Source of the DNA: Asterias rubens
Lineage: Eukaryota > Echinodermata > Asteroidea > Forcipulatida > Asteriidae
DNA length: 64,000 nt
Direction of reading: 5' to 3'
NCBI RefSeq assembly: GCF_902459465.1
Contig: NC_047066.1
Span: 9,179,047 to 9,243,046, forward strand
Shown here: piece by piece, positions 44,434 through 55,400 of the stretch
Layout: every line of letters starts with the position of its first letter
Numbering within the stretch: position 1 is the stretch's first letter
The notes under the pieces: model-generated
Told to the model about the DNA's origin: nothing
The model's database searches: none
What the model saw: only the letters and a program-made list of their open reading frames with translations
Translations under genes and position numbers: made by a program

Positions 44434-47064
44434 ATGGCGGATCAAGAAGAGAGTGACAATCTTGCATATGTGCAGGTAATTTTTATTCCATTTTTTTCAC
44501 AAGAATCACAGAGAATGTTGTTGTTGACACTATGGATGGAGTAGGCCTATAGTATGTCCATCATATGTCTAGTGTTTGTGTGTGTTGACATGGTTGGGAA
44601 GGGGAGTCAGTACACCAACACTACAGACCTTCTTTCATTTACATGGAAACCAGTCAACTCGCCCCCCCCCCCCCCCCCCCCCCCAGCAAAGTCGCCCACT
44701 ACAAAGTCGCCCCCAGCAAAGTCGCCCACTACAGTACAAAGTCACCCCCTGTCAAAGTCGCCATCACAAAGTTGCCCCCTGACAGAGTCGCCCCCCCCCA
44801 CCCCCGACACAGTCGCCCCCCCCCCCACCCCCGACACAGTCGCCCCCTAACAAAGTCGCCCAGTGTCTGGTTGAGCGACGTAAAGCCATATTACAAAAAA
44901 AGAGGGCGCTTTTGCTTTTGAATATTTTTACGCCGGGTTTGAGCAATTGGAGCATTTATGTGAAAAGTTATTGGCTTCATTTAGTCATACTTATGAAAGA
45001 AGAGTTATATCTATATTTTATTCAATTATAATATATACTTAGATTTGCCGTATTATATGATTGTTTAATTATTTATGTAACAATAAAACAAATACCATAT
45101 GCAGTATGTTATCTCTCTTTGGAAGATGAGAAAAGTGGAAAATCGCAGGGGTTGGGGTTGGTGGAAAAAATATAAATAGTCCAGGTGTGGATTTCACAAA
45201 GAGTTAGGACTAGTCCTATCTCGAGTTAGGACCAGTTACTCGTCCTAACTTAGGACTATCCATGCAATGTGTATATCTCCTAGGACTAGTGCTAAGTTAG
45301 GACTGGTCCTAACTCTTTGTGAAATCGACCCCAGGCCCATAAAGGTGCTTTTTTAATGTCAACCTGAATTGAATGGATTGATTTGGGTTTTGGTGGTAAT
45401 GAATAAGTCCATTAATTAAACGTAGCTTGTGACATCAGAGAAAGCTTTAAATACGTGTACTTTGATGATCTTCCAATGCCGTGGTCCAAATCGCTGCTGC
45501 CCCCACTCCGAGAATCATCCAAGAGCAACATAACAAAGCCTATGGCTGGTCACCCCCAGATGGGTCCCAGGGTCCCAGTGATCCCTTCACGCTAGCCCGC
45601 TCTTTTGTTCCCTCAATCAATGATATAATTTTTTTCCCTTCTTACTCAGAGATTGAAGGCTGCAGTCCATTACAGCGTAGGTCAGGTCTGTGAAGAATTA
45701 TCTCAAGAGCTTGATGTGACGTTTTCTCGTCAGTTTATCGCTGTTCTCTCTGAAGCAACTTTTAAACAAAGTGGTAAGACCCCAATATTGTACAAGACTT
45801 GATGTTACCACAATGTTTGTGACCCAAGGCTATTTTTTCAACTGCACAATTCAATACCTAAAGGCACTTGACACTATTGGTAATTACTCCAAATAATTGT
45901 TAGCATAAAAACTTACTTAGTAACTAGCGATGGAGAGCTGTTTGAATGATAGTAAAAAAACATTGTGAGGAACGGCTCCCTCTGAAGCAACATAGTTTTT
46001 GAGAAAGAGGTATTACATTTCTCACTCAAATATTAAGGTACTTTAGGCCTGAAGTCTTTGTTGGGGCATCTGAAAGCACACAATTTAATGTGCAAGAAGG
46101 GTGTTCTTTCTTTCAATATTCTCTTGCAACTTCGACGACCAATTGAGTCAAATTATTTTGGGGGATACACCCAGTTAGAATACTGGTCTTTGACTTTACC
46201 AAAGGAGTGCCTTTAAGCAATCTGCAGCTGGTAGTTTGTTTGCCTTGTTAGAATAAAACCTCACCTTTTTTCTGTTTTTTTTTCTTGCTACAGCTATCTT
46301 TGCTACAGACCTGGAGCAATTTGCACAGTAAGTTATTTTTGGTTTCATTTATAAAAAATATAAAAAGTTGTGAACTCTTCTGTTAGATTTTTCTTTTACA
46401 ACTTGCGTTACATTTTATTTTCTAGACATGGTAAAAGATCTGTCATCAATACGGATGATGTCAAACTGTTAGCCCGAAGGAGCGCACCACTGGTATGCTA
46501 TCATTCATCATTTTCTAAACTAGCCCAATTGCAAGACTTCTTTCCGATTTGAACCCTTTCTCCCGATGGGGGTTTATAGTTCTAACTAATTCAACAAGCC
46601 TTGTGATTGACAATCACACCTGGTAAATCACCCCAAAGTAAATGTGGTTTGAAAATCACCTGAACAAATTGAACTAGGTTGGAATGGTACAAGTAGGTGT
46701 TGCGACCTTGACTTCTGTAAAAGATGGAAAGACCAATTAATTTTGAATTTTGTTGAGTCACTCTTCATCGTTTACCAGATTTTCAATAGTTCATTTTGTT
46801 TGTAGATAGCTTATAAATTTTGTGGGTTGAACAGACACATTGACTAAAGCGCGACTTAAACATGCGACCTCCCCAATTTATTTACCAGCGCTATATCTTA
46901 GCAATCAGTCATTTTGATAGACTTTCGCTTTTATCTTATAAAAACTACAGGCAAAGCACATACGGGATATGAATGAGCAGCAGAATGCAAGTAACGAGGT
47001 GGAAAAGGAGAAGCGGAAAACCAAGAAAGGGAAAAAGTCAAGTAAAAGTACCTCAGTGGACTGA
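44434..47064 (+). CDS. CENPS: CENP-S / MHF1 histone-fold protein
   Basis: Five exons: 44434-44475, 45650-45773, 46294-46327, 46426-46492 and 46951-47064 (TGA), giving 126 aa. The body is a histone fold with the CENP-S signature RLKAAVHYSVGQVCEELSQE, then FSRQFIAVLSEATFKQ, FATDLEQFAQHGKR and NTDDVKLLARRSAPL. It closes with a Lys-rich tail (EKEKRKTKKGKKSSKS). CENP-S pairs with CENP-X (MHF2). The dimer joins CENP-T/W at the kinetochore and separately supports FANCM at stalled forks in the Fanconi pathway. Length and motif order match vertebrate CENPS (about 138 aa). Exon 1 encodes a short acidic leader (MADQEESDNLAYVQ). Intron 1 carries a C-rich microsatellite. The neighbouring divergent gene is also a repair-type protein. 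Confidence 0.97.
44662..44862. repeat. C-rich microsatellite, AAAGTCGCCC unit
   Basis: A run of 23 C is followed by irregular repeats of AAAGTCGCCCACTAC, AAAGTCGCCCCC and GACACAGTCGCCCCC. It lies in intron 1 of CENPS. Proline-rich open frames over it are artefacts. Confidence 0.95.
45181..45334. repeat. Foldback element, TAGGACTAGTCC type
   Basis: GGATTTCACAAAGAGTTAGG and CCTAACTCTTTGTGAAATC form the ends. The interior repeats TAGGACTAGTCCTA and CGAGTTAGGACC. It is the same family as 2452-2584. Confidence 0.9.
45858..46216 (+). repeat. Family A repeat, AAAGGCACTTGACAC subtype
   Basis: It begins AAAGGCACTTGACACTATTG and ends CCAAAGGAGTGCCTTTAA. Body landmarks ACGGCTCCCTCTGAAGCAAC and AACTTCGACGACCAATTGAG are present. 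It lies in intron 2 of CENPS. Confidence 0.85.
46800..46910 (-). repeat. Degenerate SINE (family S3)
   Basis: The minus strand carries GGAGGTCGCATGTTTAAGTC and GCGCTTTAGTCAATGTGTCT, matching the B box and downstream tail of the 11270 copy. It lies in intron 4 of CENPS. Confidence 0.45.
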
Positions 47065-48743
47065 AGGAGGACCATATCCAAAAACTTTTAAAAACACAAT
47101 GAAAAGGGGCCATTCATTATTGTATGACATGTTTAATATTTTCATTCAAAACATGTTGTGCATTTTTCTCTCTCTCAAAAAAAGCATATAACAATTAACA
47201 ATGATAATTCTGAATGGCGCCTAAAATATTATTGTATGACATGTTTACCGCACAATATCATACTGCATAGCTTTGCTATTAGCATTCAGTCTATTAAGCC
47301 AATGGATGATATTGAACGATCAGACAGTTAGAGGTTTGACATTAGGGAGCTTTTATTTTCGATGACGGATGGTTCTGCAACGATAATGATGACATTTTGC
47401 ATCATCTGCGCATGCGTCTGCTTTGAGGATGGTGGCCCTCAATTTTTAAGACAATGAATCTGCGTTGTGCTGAAAACCACAACGTTTGGCTAAAAACTAC
47501 TAACCGTTGCAGAACCATCTGTTGTCGAAAACAAAACTCTTGATATGTTCCTTGAAGACGCAACACATTCACAACACGCAAGATTAACCTTGATGAGATC
47601 TGTGTTGAAATACATTGTGAAGCATTTCTTTTAATGGAGGCCTATATTTTGTTTTGATTTTTTGCCGTTGCCCTAGATTAGCAATAAGCACTGTACCATA
47701 GTGTTTTACAAGTCTCATGGAAACAAAACCTACTTGGTGGGATTCGAACATACTAAATCAGATGTACACACCTCTACTTGTTGAAAGCTTTGGTTATTTA
47801 AGAAAACGTTTTACTTTGACTTTTTAGTTTTAATCTTGATATAGTTTTGTATTACTCTGTAAATTTCCAGTGTAAATAAACCAATATTTACTACAAATAC
47901 ATTTTACCAGTTCATTTTTGTTTAATTCTTCTGAGTATGTACATTTTGTATAAAGGATTATGTTTTGTCAAATCATACAATCTTCAAAAGCAAGCGTTTT
48001 TGTGGAAACTAAGAGTTTGCGTTTTTACATGTAGGCCTATGCATTTCCAGTAAATATTTTTTTTCAAAAACAATTAATAAAACACCTGTTTGGGTCTTGT
48101 TAAAAACCTATCTGGTCTAGGAAACATTTTGAGCTAGAAAACCAATGGTCTTGTGCCCTCAAATTCAAGACAGCAGTTTTCATGACTACAGTCATGACAG
48201 TTGGTCTCTTCACTGGTTCCTAAAATAAGCACTTCAGTAAAAACATAATCAGTCCAAATATTTTGAAATGAATGAAATCATTCGAAATCAAAGAGGCATT
48301 AATACTGCAAATCTTATTGATGGGCGGTCTACAAATGATTTGAGAATTCATAATTGTTATATAACTTTTTTTTTAGTAAATCACCTTTTCGTTGGTTGGA
48401 TGAGGGCAACAAAAACTATTAAGATTTAACCAAACAAATTATATAATAACTAAATCTGTCAAAAAATTTAAAACTTCTCACTAATTTCTTGTTTACAATG
48501 TATTATACATTGTAAACAAGAAATTTATGCAACCACTTGTGGGTGGACATTGCAAAGAAAAAATGGTTCAAAAATAAAGGACCTAATCAGGATCCTAGAT
48601 GAAAACAACCCCGAATATCACCAACGGGTTTCCCTGTCGGGATAATTATAATTGCTATCCCCATTGAGATAAAAAAAAATCAAATTGGGGTTCAACTATA
48701 CCTCTAGTGGGGTATATATCCTGTGTGAGTTACTTGTCCATAT
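47065..48743. other. Intergenic region between convergent CENPS and CD2BP2
   Basis: About 1.7 kb contain both 3' UTRs. AATAAA at 47875-47880 (GTAAATAAACC) is a possible CENPS polyadenylation signal. It also holds a foldback element (47343-47541) and a small palindrome (TTCTTGTTTACAATGTATTA and its complement near 48486-48522). No coding exon was found. Confidence 0.6.
47343..47541. repeat. Foldback element, diverged copy of 35909-36095
   Basis: TAGGGAGCTTTTATTTTCGA and ACGGATGGTTCTGCAACG are mirrored by CGTTGCAGAACCATCTGTTG and TCGAAAACAAAACTC. More mismatches than in the 35909 copy suggest greater age. Confidence 0.8.
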
Positions 48744-51128
48744 TCATAAGTACAATTCAAAGTCGATTCTCTTGGACTGATAGAAGTTCCCTTCTGATCC
48801 AACTTTCCGAACCCACACACCATCGGCGAAGAAGTCCTGATCCTTCCAATCCTGCATTTGTTGGCTTTCATAAGGTCCAAATTTATCTGCTTCATCCTTG
48901 TTTTCCCATTTGTACTCCCAGTAGGTTTTTTCGGGGTCAAATACGGTGGCAGCGGTGGGATTTGACTTTGCTCCATTTGAGTCTTTGCTGGCTGCATCTG
49001 GAATGAAAAAGGATTTCAGTTTTAAATCACATGCCAAATAAGTGTAATTTCAACTTAAAGGGGAAACTTGATTTTCTTAGTATTAATGTCATCTGAGGGG
49101 TAACTGTAATAGGCCTAGCTGGCCTACATCAGATGTCTGGGGCAGGCAGCTACATTTTTGTACTCCCAATGTTGTTGATAGTTTTATGAACCAGAGTAAA
49201 ACACTTTACAGTTACGTGTATAAAAACAAGGCTAATAGAGAGGCCGAACTACATACAAGATGTTGTGACACGCTTATAGCAGTAGTGCAATAAGTGTAAA
49301 ATAGTGCTTTAAAGTTTTTTGTTGTCATTCTCTAGTGCCAGCTCAAATAACAAGCATGCTATTCATGTTGTATATTTACCCACTTTGTGCGGTTGTGGAG
49401 AGGGACACAAACATCAGTAATAATGCCCTTTGTCAGGGCGAATCAGATGCAGCTTAGAAACAGTTTGTAAAAATGTTCCCTATCAAATCTGTTTAAAGGC
49501 AGGTTTGCAACATTGTTTTCTTTAAGGCAGTGGACACTATTGGTAATTACTCAAAATAATTATTAGAATAAAACCTTAATTGGTAACATTGAGTTGGTAG
49601 TATAAAACATTGTGAGAAACGGCTCCCTCTGAAGTGCCATAGTTTTCGAGAAAGAAGTAATTTTCCAGGTATTTGATTTCAAGACCTCAGATTTAGAACT
49701 TGAGGTCTCAAAATCAACCATCTAAACGCACATAACTTCGTGTTACAAGGCTGTTTTTTCTTTCATTATTATCTCGCAAGTTCGATGACCGATTGAGCTC
49801 AAATTTTCACAGGTTAGTTATTTTATGCATATGTTGAGATACAACTATGAAGGCTAGTCTTTGACAATTACCAATAGTGTCCACTGCCTTTACCCTTTGA
49901 TTTAAACTCACCATCTGCAGATGAGCTGGTGACTCCATCTTTTTTTGAGACATCCTCCTTCGATGGTCCATCTCCAAACATGTCAAACATATCCTCATCT
50001 TTCTTACTCGATCCTGCCTCTTTCAATAAATGAGTAATCTTCTCAAACGTGTACTGATATGCCTCATAGTTGCCGCTGGCAACGAGTTCGTCAACAAACC
50101 CCGTCAGTTTCAACATGCTTTCCTTATCCACCTCACTCCCTTCTTCCTCCTCCAACTTGGCCTTCTTGGGACCCCATTTTCTCGTCACAGCTACCCCTTT
50201 CTTTTTCCCACCGCCAAGCCTTCGGACTGCCTTCGTGATAGTTTCCCCAGGTTTCAGAAACCCGATGATGTCTGCAAAGATTTTTGTTTCGAGTCTACTC
50301 GGCTCGGGTTCCGGGCTTCCTGTATTGATCTCATCGTCACCAATACGTTCTTCGGTTCCTTTCTCCGAATATCTCATCCAGTCGATGTTATCCAGCCAGT
50401 TGTCTCGGACTTCCTTGTCTTTCTTCTCGTAGTAGTTTCCATGCTCATCGAATCGTCCCTCTTGCATCTCCTCCGCTAGATTGAAGGGAGTCACACGGAT
50501 ACCCCCTTCAGCTATAACGGTAGCATCCTCTGCTCCTGAAAGTGTAAAAAATACGGATATTTGACACTTAGGTCAGTGAAATTCAACGTCTACTGTGATA
50601 ACAATGACATACTTATTTGAATTTAAAAATCTTTCACGAGTTCATTAGTATATTTTCGAGAGAACAATTCCGCTCTTTCTGTTTTTATTTAGGTATATTG
50701 TTGCTGTGGGGTGCTTCTTGGCAGAAGTTTACAGCTATTATCGGCGCACAACAGTAACAAGTTTACTCATTTGACAAAACAGCAGTGCATTATATTTTCT
50801 TTGGTACAAGTATTGCCCTCGCCTTTTCTTGATCTTACAAAAAGAGGCGAAGTAGCAAAATTTCATTTTCATTTCATCTACAGCAACTAACAGGTTACTA
50901 AAAAGACCTACCCTCTACATCTTCCTCCTTCAGCTCGTACTTATCAACCTCCTCTTTCTTATCATCCTCCTCGTCGCTATCCAGGGTGTGGTTGGAGCTG
51001 AAGGTTCGATTCCAACTCTTCTCTGCTGTTGTACTTGAATCGCCTCCAGCCCCTCCGGCAGCTCCTCCTCCTCCTGCCACTGGTGGAAGTTTTTCTTCAA
51101 AACGAACCTTTCTACCTGACACTGACAT
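48744..51128 (-). CDS. CD2BP2: CD2BP2 (U5-52K), GYF-domain spliceosomal protein
   Basis: Three coding exons on the minus strand: 50912-51128 (start; the exon itself begins at 51146 after an AG), 49912-50535 and 48744-48997 (TGA), totalling 364 aa. MSVSGRKVRFEEKLPP is followed by an acidic HTLDSDEEDD stretch, VEG...GIRVTPFNLAEEMQEG, FDEHGNYYEKKD, VRDNWLDNIDW, and a C-terminal GYF domain. The GYF core reads YWEYKWEN...FGPYESQQMQDW...DFF, with variations from the classical GPF and GYF triplets, and ends SKRIDFELYL. CD2BP2 is a U5 snRNP subunit (yeast Lin1) that binds PRPF6/DIM1 and leaves before tri-snRNP maturation. A noncoding first exon is likely at about 52177-52300, with donor GTAAAC at 52176-52171 spliced to the acceptor above 51146. 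Confidence 0.97.
49521..49892 (+). repeat. Family A repeat next to a CD2BP2 splice donor
   Basis: The ends are TTTAAGGCAGTGGACACTAT and AATAGTGTCCACTGCCTTTA, with the full hairpin GATTTCAAGACCTCA / TGAGGTCTCAAAATC. It stops 13 bp from the donor GTGAGT (49911-49906) of CD2BP2 exon 2. Confidence 0.9.
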
Positions 51129-51459
51129 CGTGCTGTCTTGAAGAGCCTGCATTGGATGGAGAAAAAAACATAGGATACATTGTATACCATAGATTAGACA
51201 ATCACAGATACAAAATAAATAAAATAACACCCTACATAAAGAAAGCTTACGTTGACCTAATTTTGTAATGGCAAAATGGGCCACAGAATGCGTCTAAATA
51301 ATCTACTTTTTGGTAATTATCTTTTTTTAAATTTGTATCATCACTGGGAATGGGATTTAACAATATATAAATATTAACACTAAGTTAAAGGGGGATGACA
51401 GATATTATGAATTGGTCTGTCAGAGCAGTGGTTTATTGCTAAAAATTATCATGTAGGCC

Positions 51460-51530
51460 TAATGTAATGTAGTTGCGGTAACGTAACCCTCCTGTCGACG
51501 GTTCTGTTATCGCAACTACATGTATTGTAA
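51460..51530. repeat. Short hairpin with TAGTTGCG arms
   Basis: ATGTAATGTAGTTGCGGTAAC and GTTATCGCAACTACATGTAT face each other around a CCTCCTGTCGACGG loop. It lies in the 5' UTR intron of CD2BP2. Confidence 0.7.
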
Positions 51531-52176
51531 TGCTGACTTTATTAATTGCGATGATTGCAAAACCGGACCCTCCGGTTTCCGACCAGTACTAAGTAGTGTT
51601 GGCGTTATCAGACATTTTCTAATTATAACTTTTTTTTATGGGGGGGGGGGGGAGAGGGATGAGGCAAGGACACAAACGTTACCGTGGATTAATATTATAT
51701 ATAATTTATTTTTTAATGTTTTGTTAGCTTTTTATGGGGCAAAAATCTGCTAATTTCACAGTTCGAGTTTATTGACTGGATCTAGCTCTGCAGAGTATGT
51801 CTGCTCACACAACAACCACAACTCTGACTCCTGAGGCTGAGTTGACTTCATCATGTATGATTTTTTTCTTCTATTGGCCAATCTCATGATGGAGGTAGAA
51901 ATGATCTCATCATGCTTATCTGTCAACACCACAAACGCTGAACAGTCATCAACAGCCAAATTGACAATAATTAAAATAACAATCAATATAAAAATAAAAT
52001 GTCAATTTTAATTTTAAGATTAAGAATAACTTGCCGCTCGTGTTTAATTTCAACATTTCACAGTTGATCGTTCCCTTGATTACCGGCCTTAACATGATTT
52101 GTTTACTCTAATCACTATCTTTTGCAAAATCTTCTCACAACAAATCGGTATTAACATATTAAAAGAGAAAGTTTAC

Positions 52177-52450
52177 CTGAGTTTAGGAATTCAAAATCGT
52201 TTCGACGAAACTTTGCTTTGGGTTTGCCGATTGGTAAACCGCCACCAAGAGCTTTCGTACGGAAATGTTGACCCTCTAAATACTTGAAATTTAGTTTAAA
52301 ACATCCATGTTCAGTAGAGGGCGCTCCTCAAAAATGTGCTCATCGAGCTCCATTTAATTCTACTCGCGGGAATTTTGTCGTCTGCTCTATCTGCAAGCAG
52401 AATTTGAAGTGTCATCTTTTTAGCTTTTTATAACACATTATATATTCACC
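52177..52450. promoter_or_regulatory. Probable divergent promoter and CD2BP2 5' UTR exon
   Basis: The start codon at 52451 (plus) and a probable noncoding CD2BP2 exon (minus, low end 52177 at a CAG|GTAAAC donor) leave a short divergent promoter. The 15-mer TCAGTAGAGGGCGCT at 52311-52325 matches the vertebrate CTCF core at 14 of 15 positions by eye. The upper edge of the UTR exon cannot be set from sequence. Confidence 0.45.
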
Positions 52451-55400
52451 ATGGATGACGTCAGTGACACAGAAACGATAGTTGAGGAGTCTTTGGATAA
52501 TTACGACTCGCCTTCCATTCTTACGGGGCTTTTCCAGTTGAGTATAAAAATAAAATGAATTCAACATCTTTTCTGCCTGGTGTTTGTGGGGGTGGGCGTG
52601 GCGGTTATCTTAGTGAATAATATATATATAGTGATTGTCATTTACATTAATTGTCACTGGCAATGTCATTGCATTGTATTGTCAGTTTGTAAAGGGCCAA
52701 GTGTTATCAAAATAACAAAGTTTATCTCCTAAGCAAGATAAACCAAAACTTCTCAGTCGGTGTCAGTCTCAATTGAAGTGAACATTTTAGTTATAATTTT
52801 ATTTAAACTTTAATTAATTTAATTTGTAGTATTGCTATTGATTGATGTTTTTTATCTTTTTCTTTCTCGAGTATTGCATTATTTCTCAAGCCTGTCCTTT
52901 CGAAAGGTCTGATTGCTTTTTATTTTTGTAATTTTTAAAAAATTCAGCTTCAGAATGGAAACACAAACAGCAGAAGAAAACAAAATGTACACCAGTGATG
53001 GTGAAGGTGCAACAGACTGTCCTATTGTCAATGTTGATGAGGTTGACGCATCTTCTGCTCAAATTTGTAAGTTAATCCACTCTCAAAAGAACAGCTCTAT
53101 TACAATACTTTCGGTGCATTAAAAAACAAGTGGTCCTAACACTGCAACCACCAACTTGGTGTTGTTACAGTTCTTCAACAATTTGTTCAAAAACTTTGGT
53201 TTTTAAAGAAAATTTAAGCAGTCTTTTAATTTAAACACATCCCAAGCCTATACTGAGATTTTTTTTTTTTCATCAATGTTCACTTTTGGCTTATGTTGAA
53301 AATGTAACTCTTGCTGTGTGATTGTCCTAATAATTCAGTCATTTTGTGGTGTTTTGATTGGCAGATAAAGCCACCAATCCAGAGAGTCACCCACTCTGTA
53401 CCGACTCAGCAGATTGCCAAAGTGAGATGTCCGTGTCTATACTCACATCCAGGTATGTCTTGGTCCCCCAATAGACCGATCCATTAAGCTCCGCCCCATT
53501 GCGTATTGAACAATCACAACCCATTGCACAACCAAAAGCCTGACACGTAAAGTCCCAACAAAATTTGACTTTTCAAACTTTTGATTGTATAAATACAAAC
53601 TGCGTTTAGTACCAATGTGGCAATGTTTAGCCCCTTCATTGTTAAATAGGGATCCTGGGAGACTTCACTTTAACATTCCATACGAATCACCAGGAAGATG
53701 GTAGAATACCCCGCTTTTTGGATAAGCCTAGCCAACAAAATATAGAGTCATTCAGCTAGCCATTAGTTGTGTTGTAAGTCACAAGTTATGATTACTTTAA
53801 GTTCAGTTTCGTAAAATGATATTAAAACACCCAAGGGAATGTTGTCCCCTTTTATTTCCCCCTTTTGTTTAGACGTTTTTAAAATTTGCCTGTTTTCATT
53901 CTTTTCTTTTTGTAACATCCCACAGGGTGCCAGAGAAGAGAATGCACTCCCCAGTCTTTGAACATGTTTTATCCTCAAAGTTTCCAAGATTTCATGATGT
54001 GGCTTCATCAATTGGTGCCGAGGAGGAAACTCTGTGTGATGGTAAAATCCTACCCCAAAAACTAATATCTTTGTGATAATCTCAGGCCTGAATTTATCTC
54101 AAACTACTTTAAGCATCCGGATCATCCGATTGCAGTCTTACATGTATTTCTTGGCTTAACTTGGTGGTGATTTCCTCAACTTGGTGTTTCCTTGGCAACA
54201 TTTGTTTCATGTGTTCATTTATTTGCCATTTTCATTAAGCAAATTTTGAAAAATTTATGGTGACTTTTCAAAACTTGATCAACTTTGTTTTGTGTGTAAC
54301 CTCAAATACATTTATTGCTCGGGCCATTTGAAGGAGGTTTTGTGTTGAAGCAAAATTGAATCAATCAAAGACAAAAGAATTATACATACATTCCATCATC
54401 AATATATTCTATTTTTTCTTTTTTTTTCTTTTTCAGATCTGCAAAGTTCTATGGGAGCATTGCATCATGAGCCTTCTTCTACATCATCCAGCTTTACTAC
54501 ATGCCCATCTCAACAAGACGTCTTACAAAATTGTGTTCAATCTCTTAGCCCTGACTTCATGGACTTGAGTCATACAGCGCCCACACCCACTTCATCCAAG
54601 AGTGAAAGTATATTGCCAAAAGATAAGCTGGCAGACAGTTCTTCAAAATGTCAAGCAGTAACCAAGCCCATTTCTTCAAGGAGTTTAAGATTTGAGTTAG
54701 ATGAAAATTCATCCAAAAACCCTCCAGAATGTCAAGCAATTTTCAAACACACTTCTTCTGCGATTAAAAGTCTTGAATTAGAAGATGACCCACCCGAATG
54801 TCAACCTTCAATCACGCCAACAGCTTCCAAGTGTATAAGTCTAGAGTCAGAAGACAACCCACCCAATGCTTCACCCACCCATGCTTCCAAAAGTAGTCTT
54901 GAGTTAGAAGATAACTCACCCGGACCTATAGACTATGGAACCTTAGTTACGCCCACCCATGCTTCCAAGAGTATATGTCTTAAGCTGGAAGACAACCCAC
55001 CCAACCTGTCAGACTTCCAAGCTGACCCTTCAGAATCTCAAGCAGTAACCACCAATCAATCAAGGAGTACAAGACGTGTGCATAAAGATACCCAATCTGA
55101 ACCGACTCAGCATCACATCCCAACAATGCAATTGCTTCCAAACACCAAGACACTAGATGGGACTATTCTTACAAGGAGGATGCCAAGTCCTCTGCAAGAA
55201 AGTTCCATACCAAAACCCTCAAGTCCTATGCCGAAAATTGCTCAACCAATATCCTCAAACCCTTTACCAAAAGGTTCCCATCCAAAACCCTCAAGTCCCG
55301 AGCCCAACAAAATTGCCAAACCAAAACCCTCTGATCCTGTACCAAAAGATTCACAACCAAACCCCTCAAATCCTGTGCCAAAAAGCTCCCAACCCAAACC

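Noticed and set aside
44554-44921. Proline-rich open frames in CENPS intron 1
   Set aside because: They translate a C-rich microsatellite in three frames. This is not coding.
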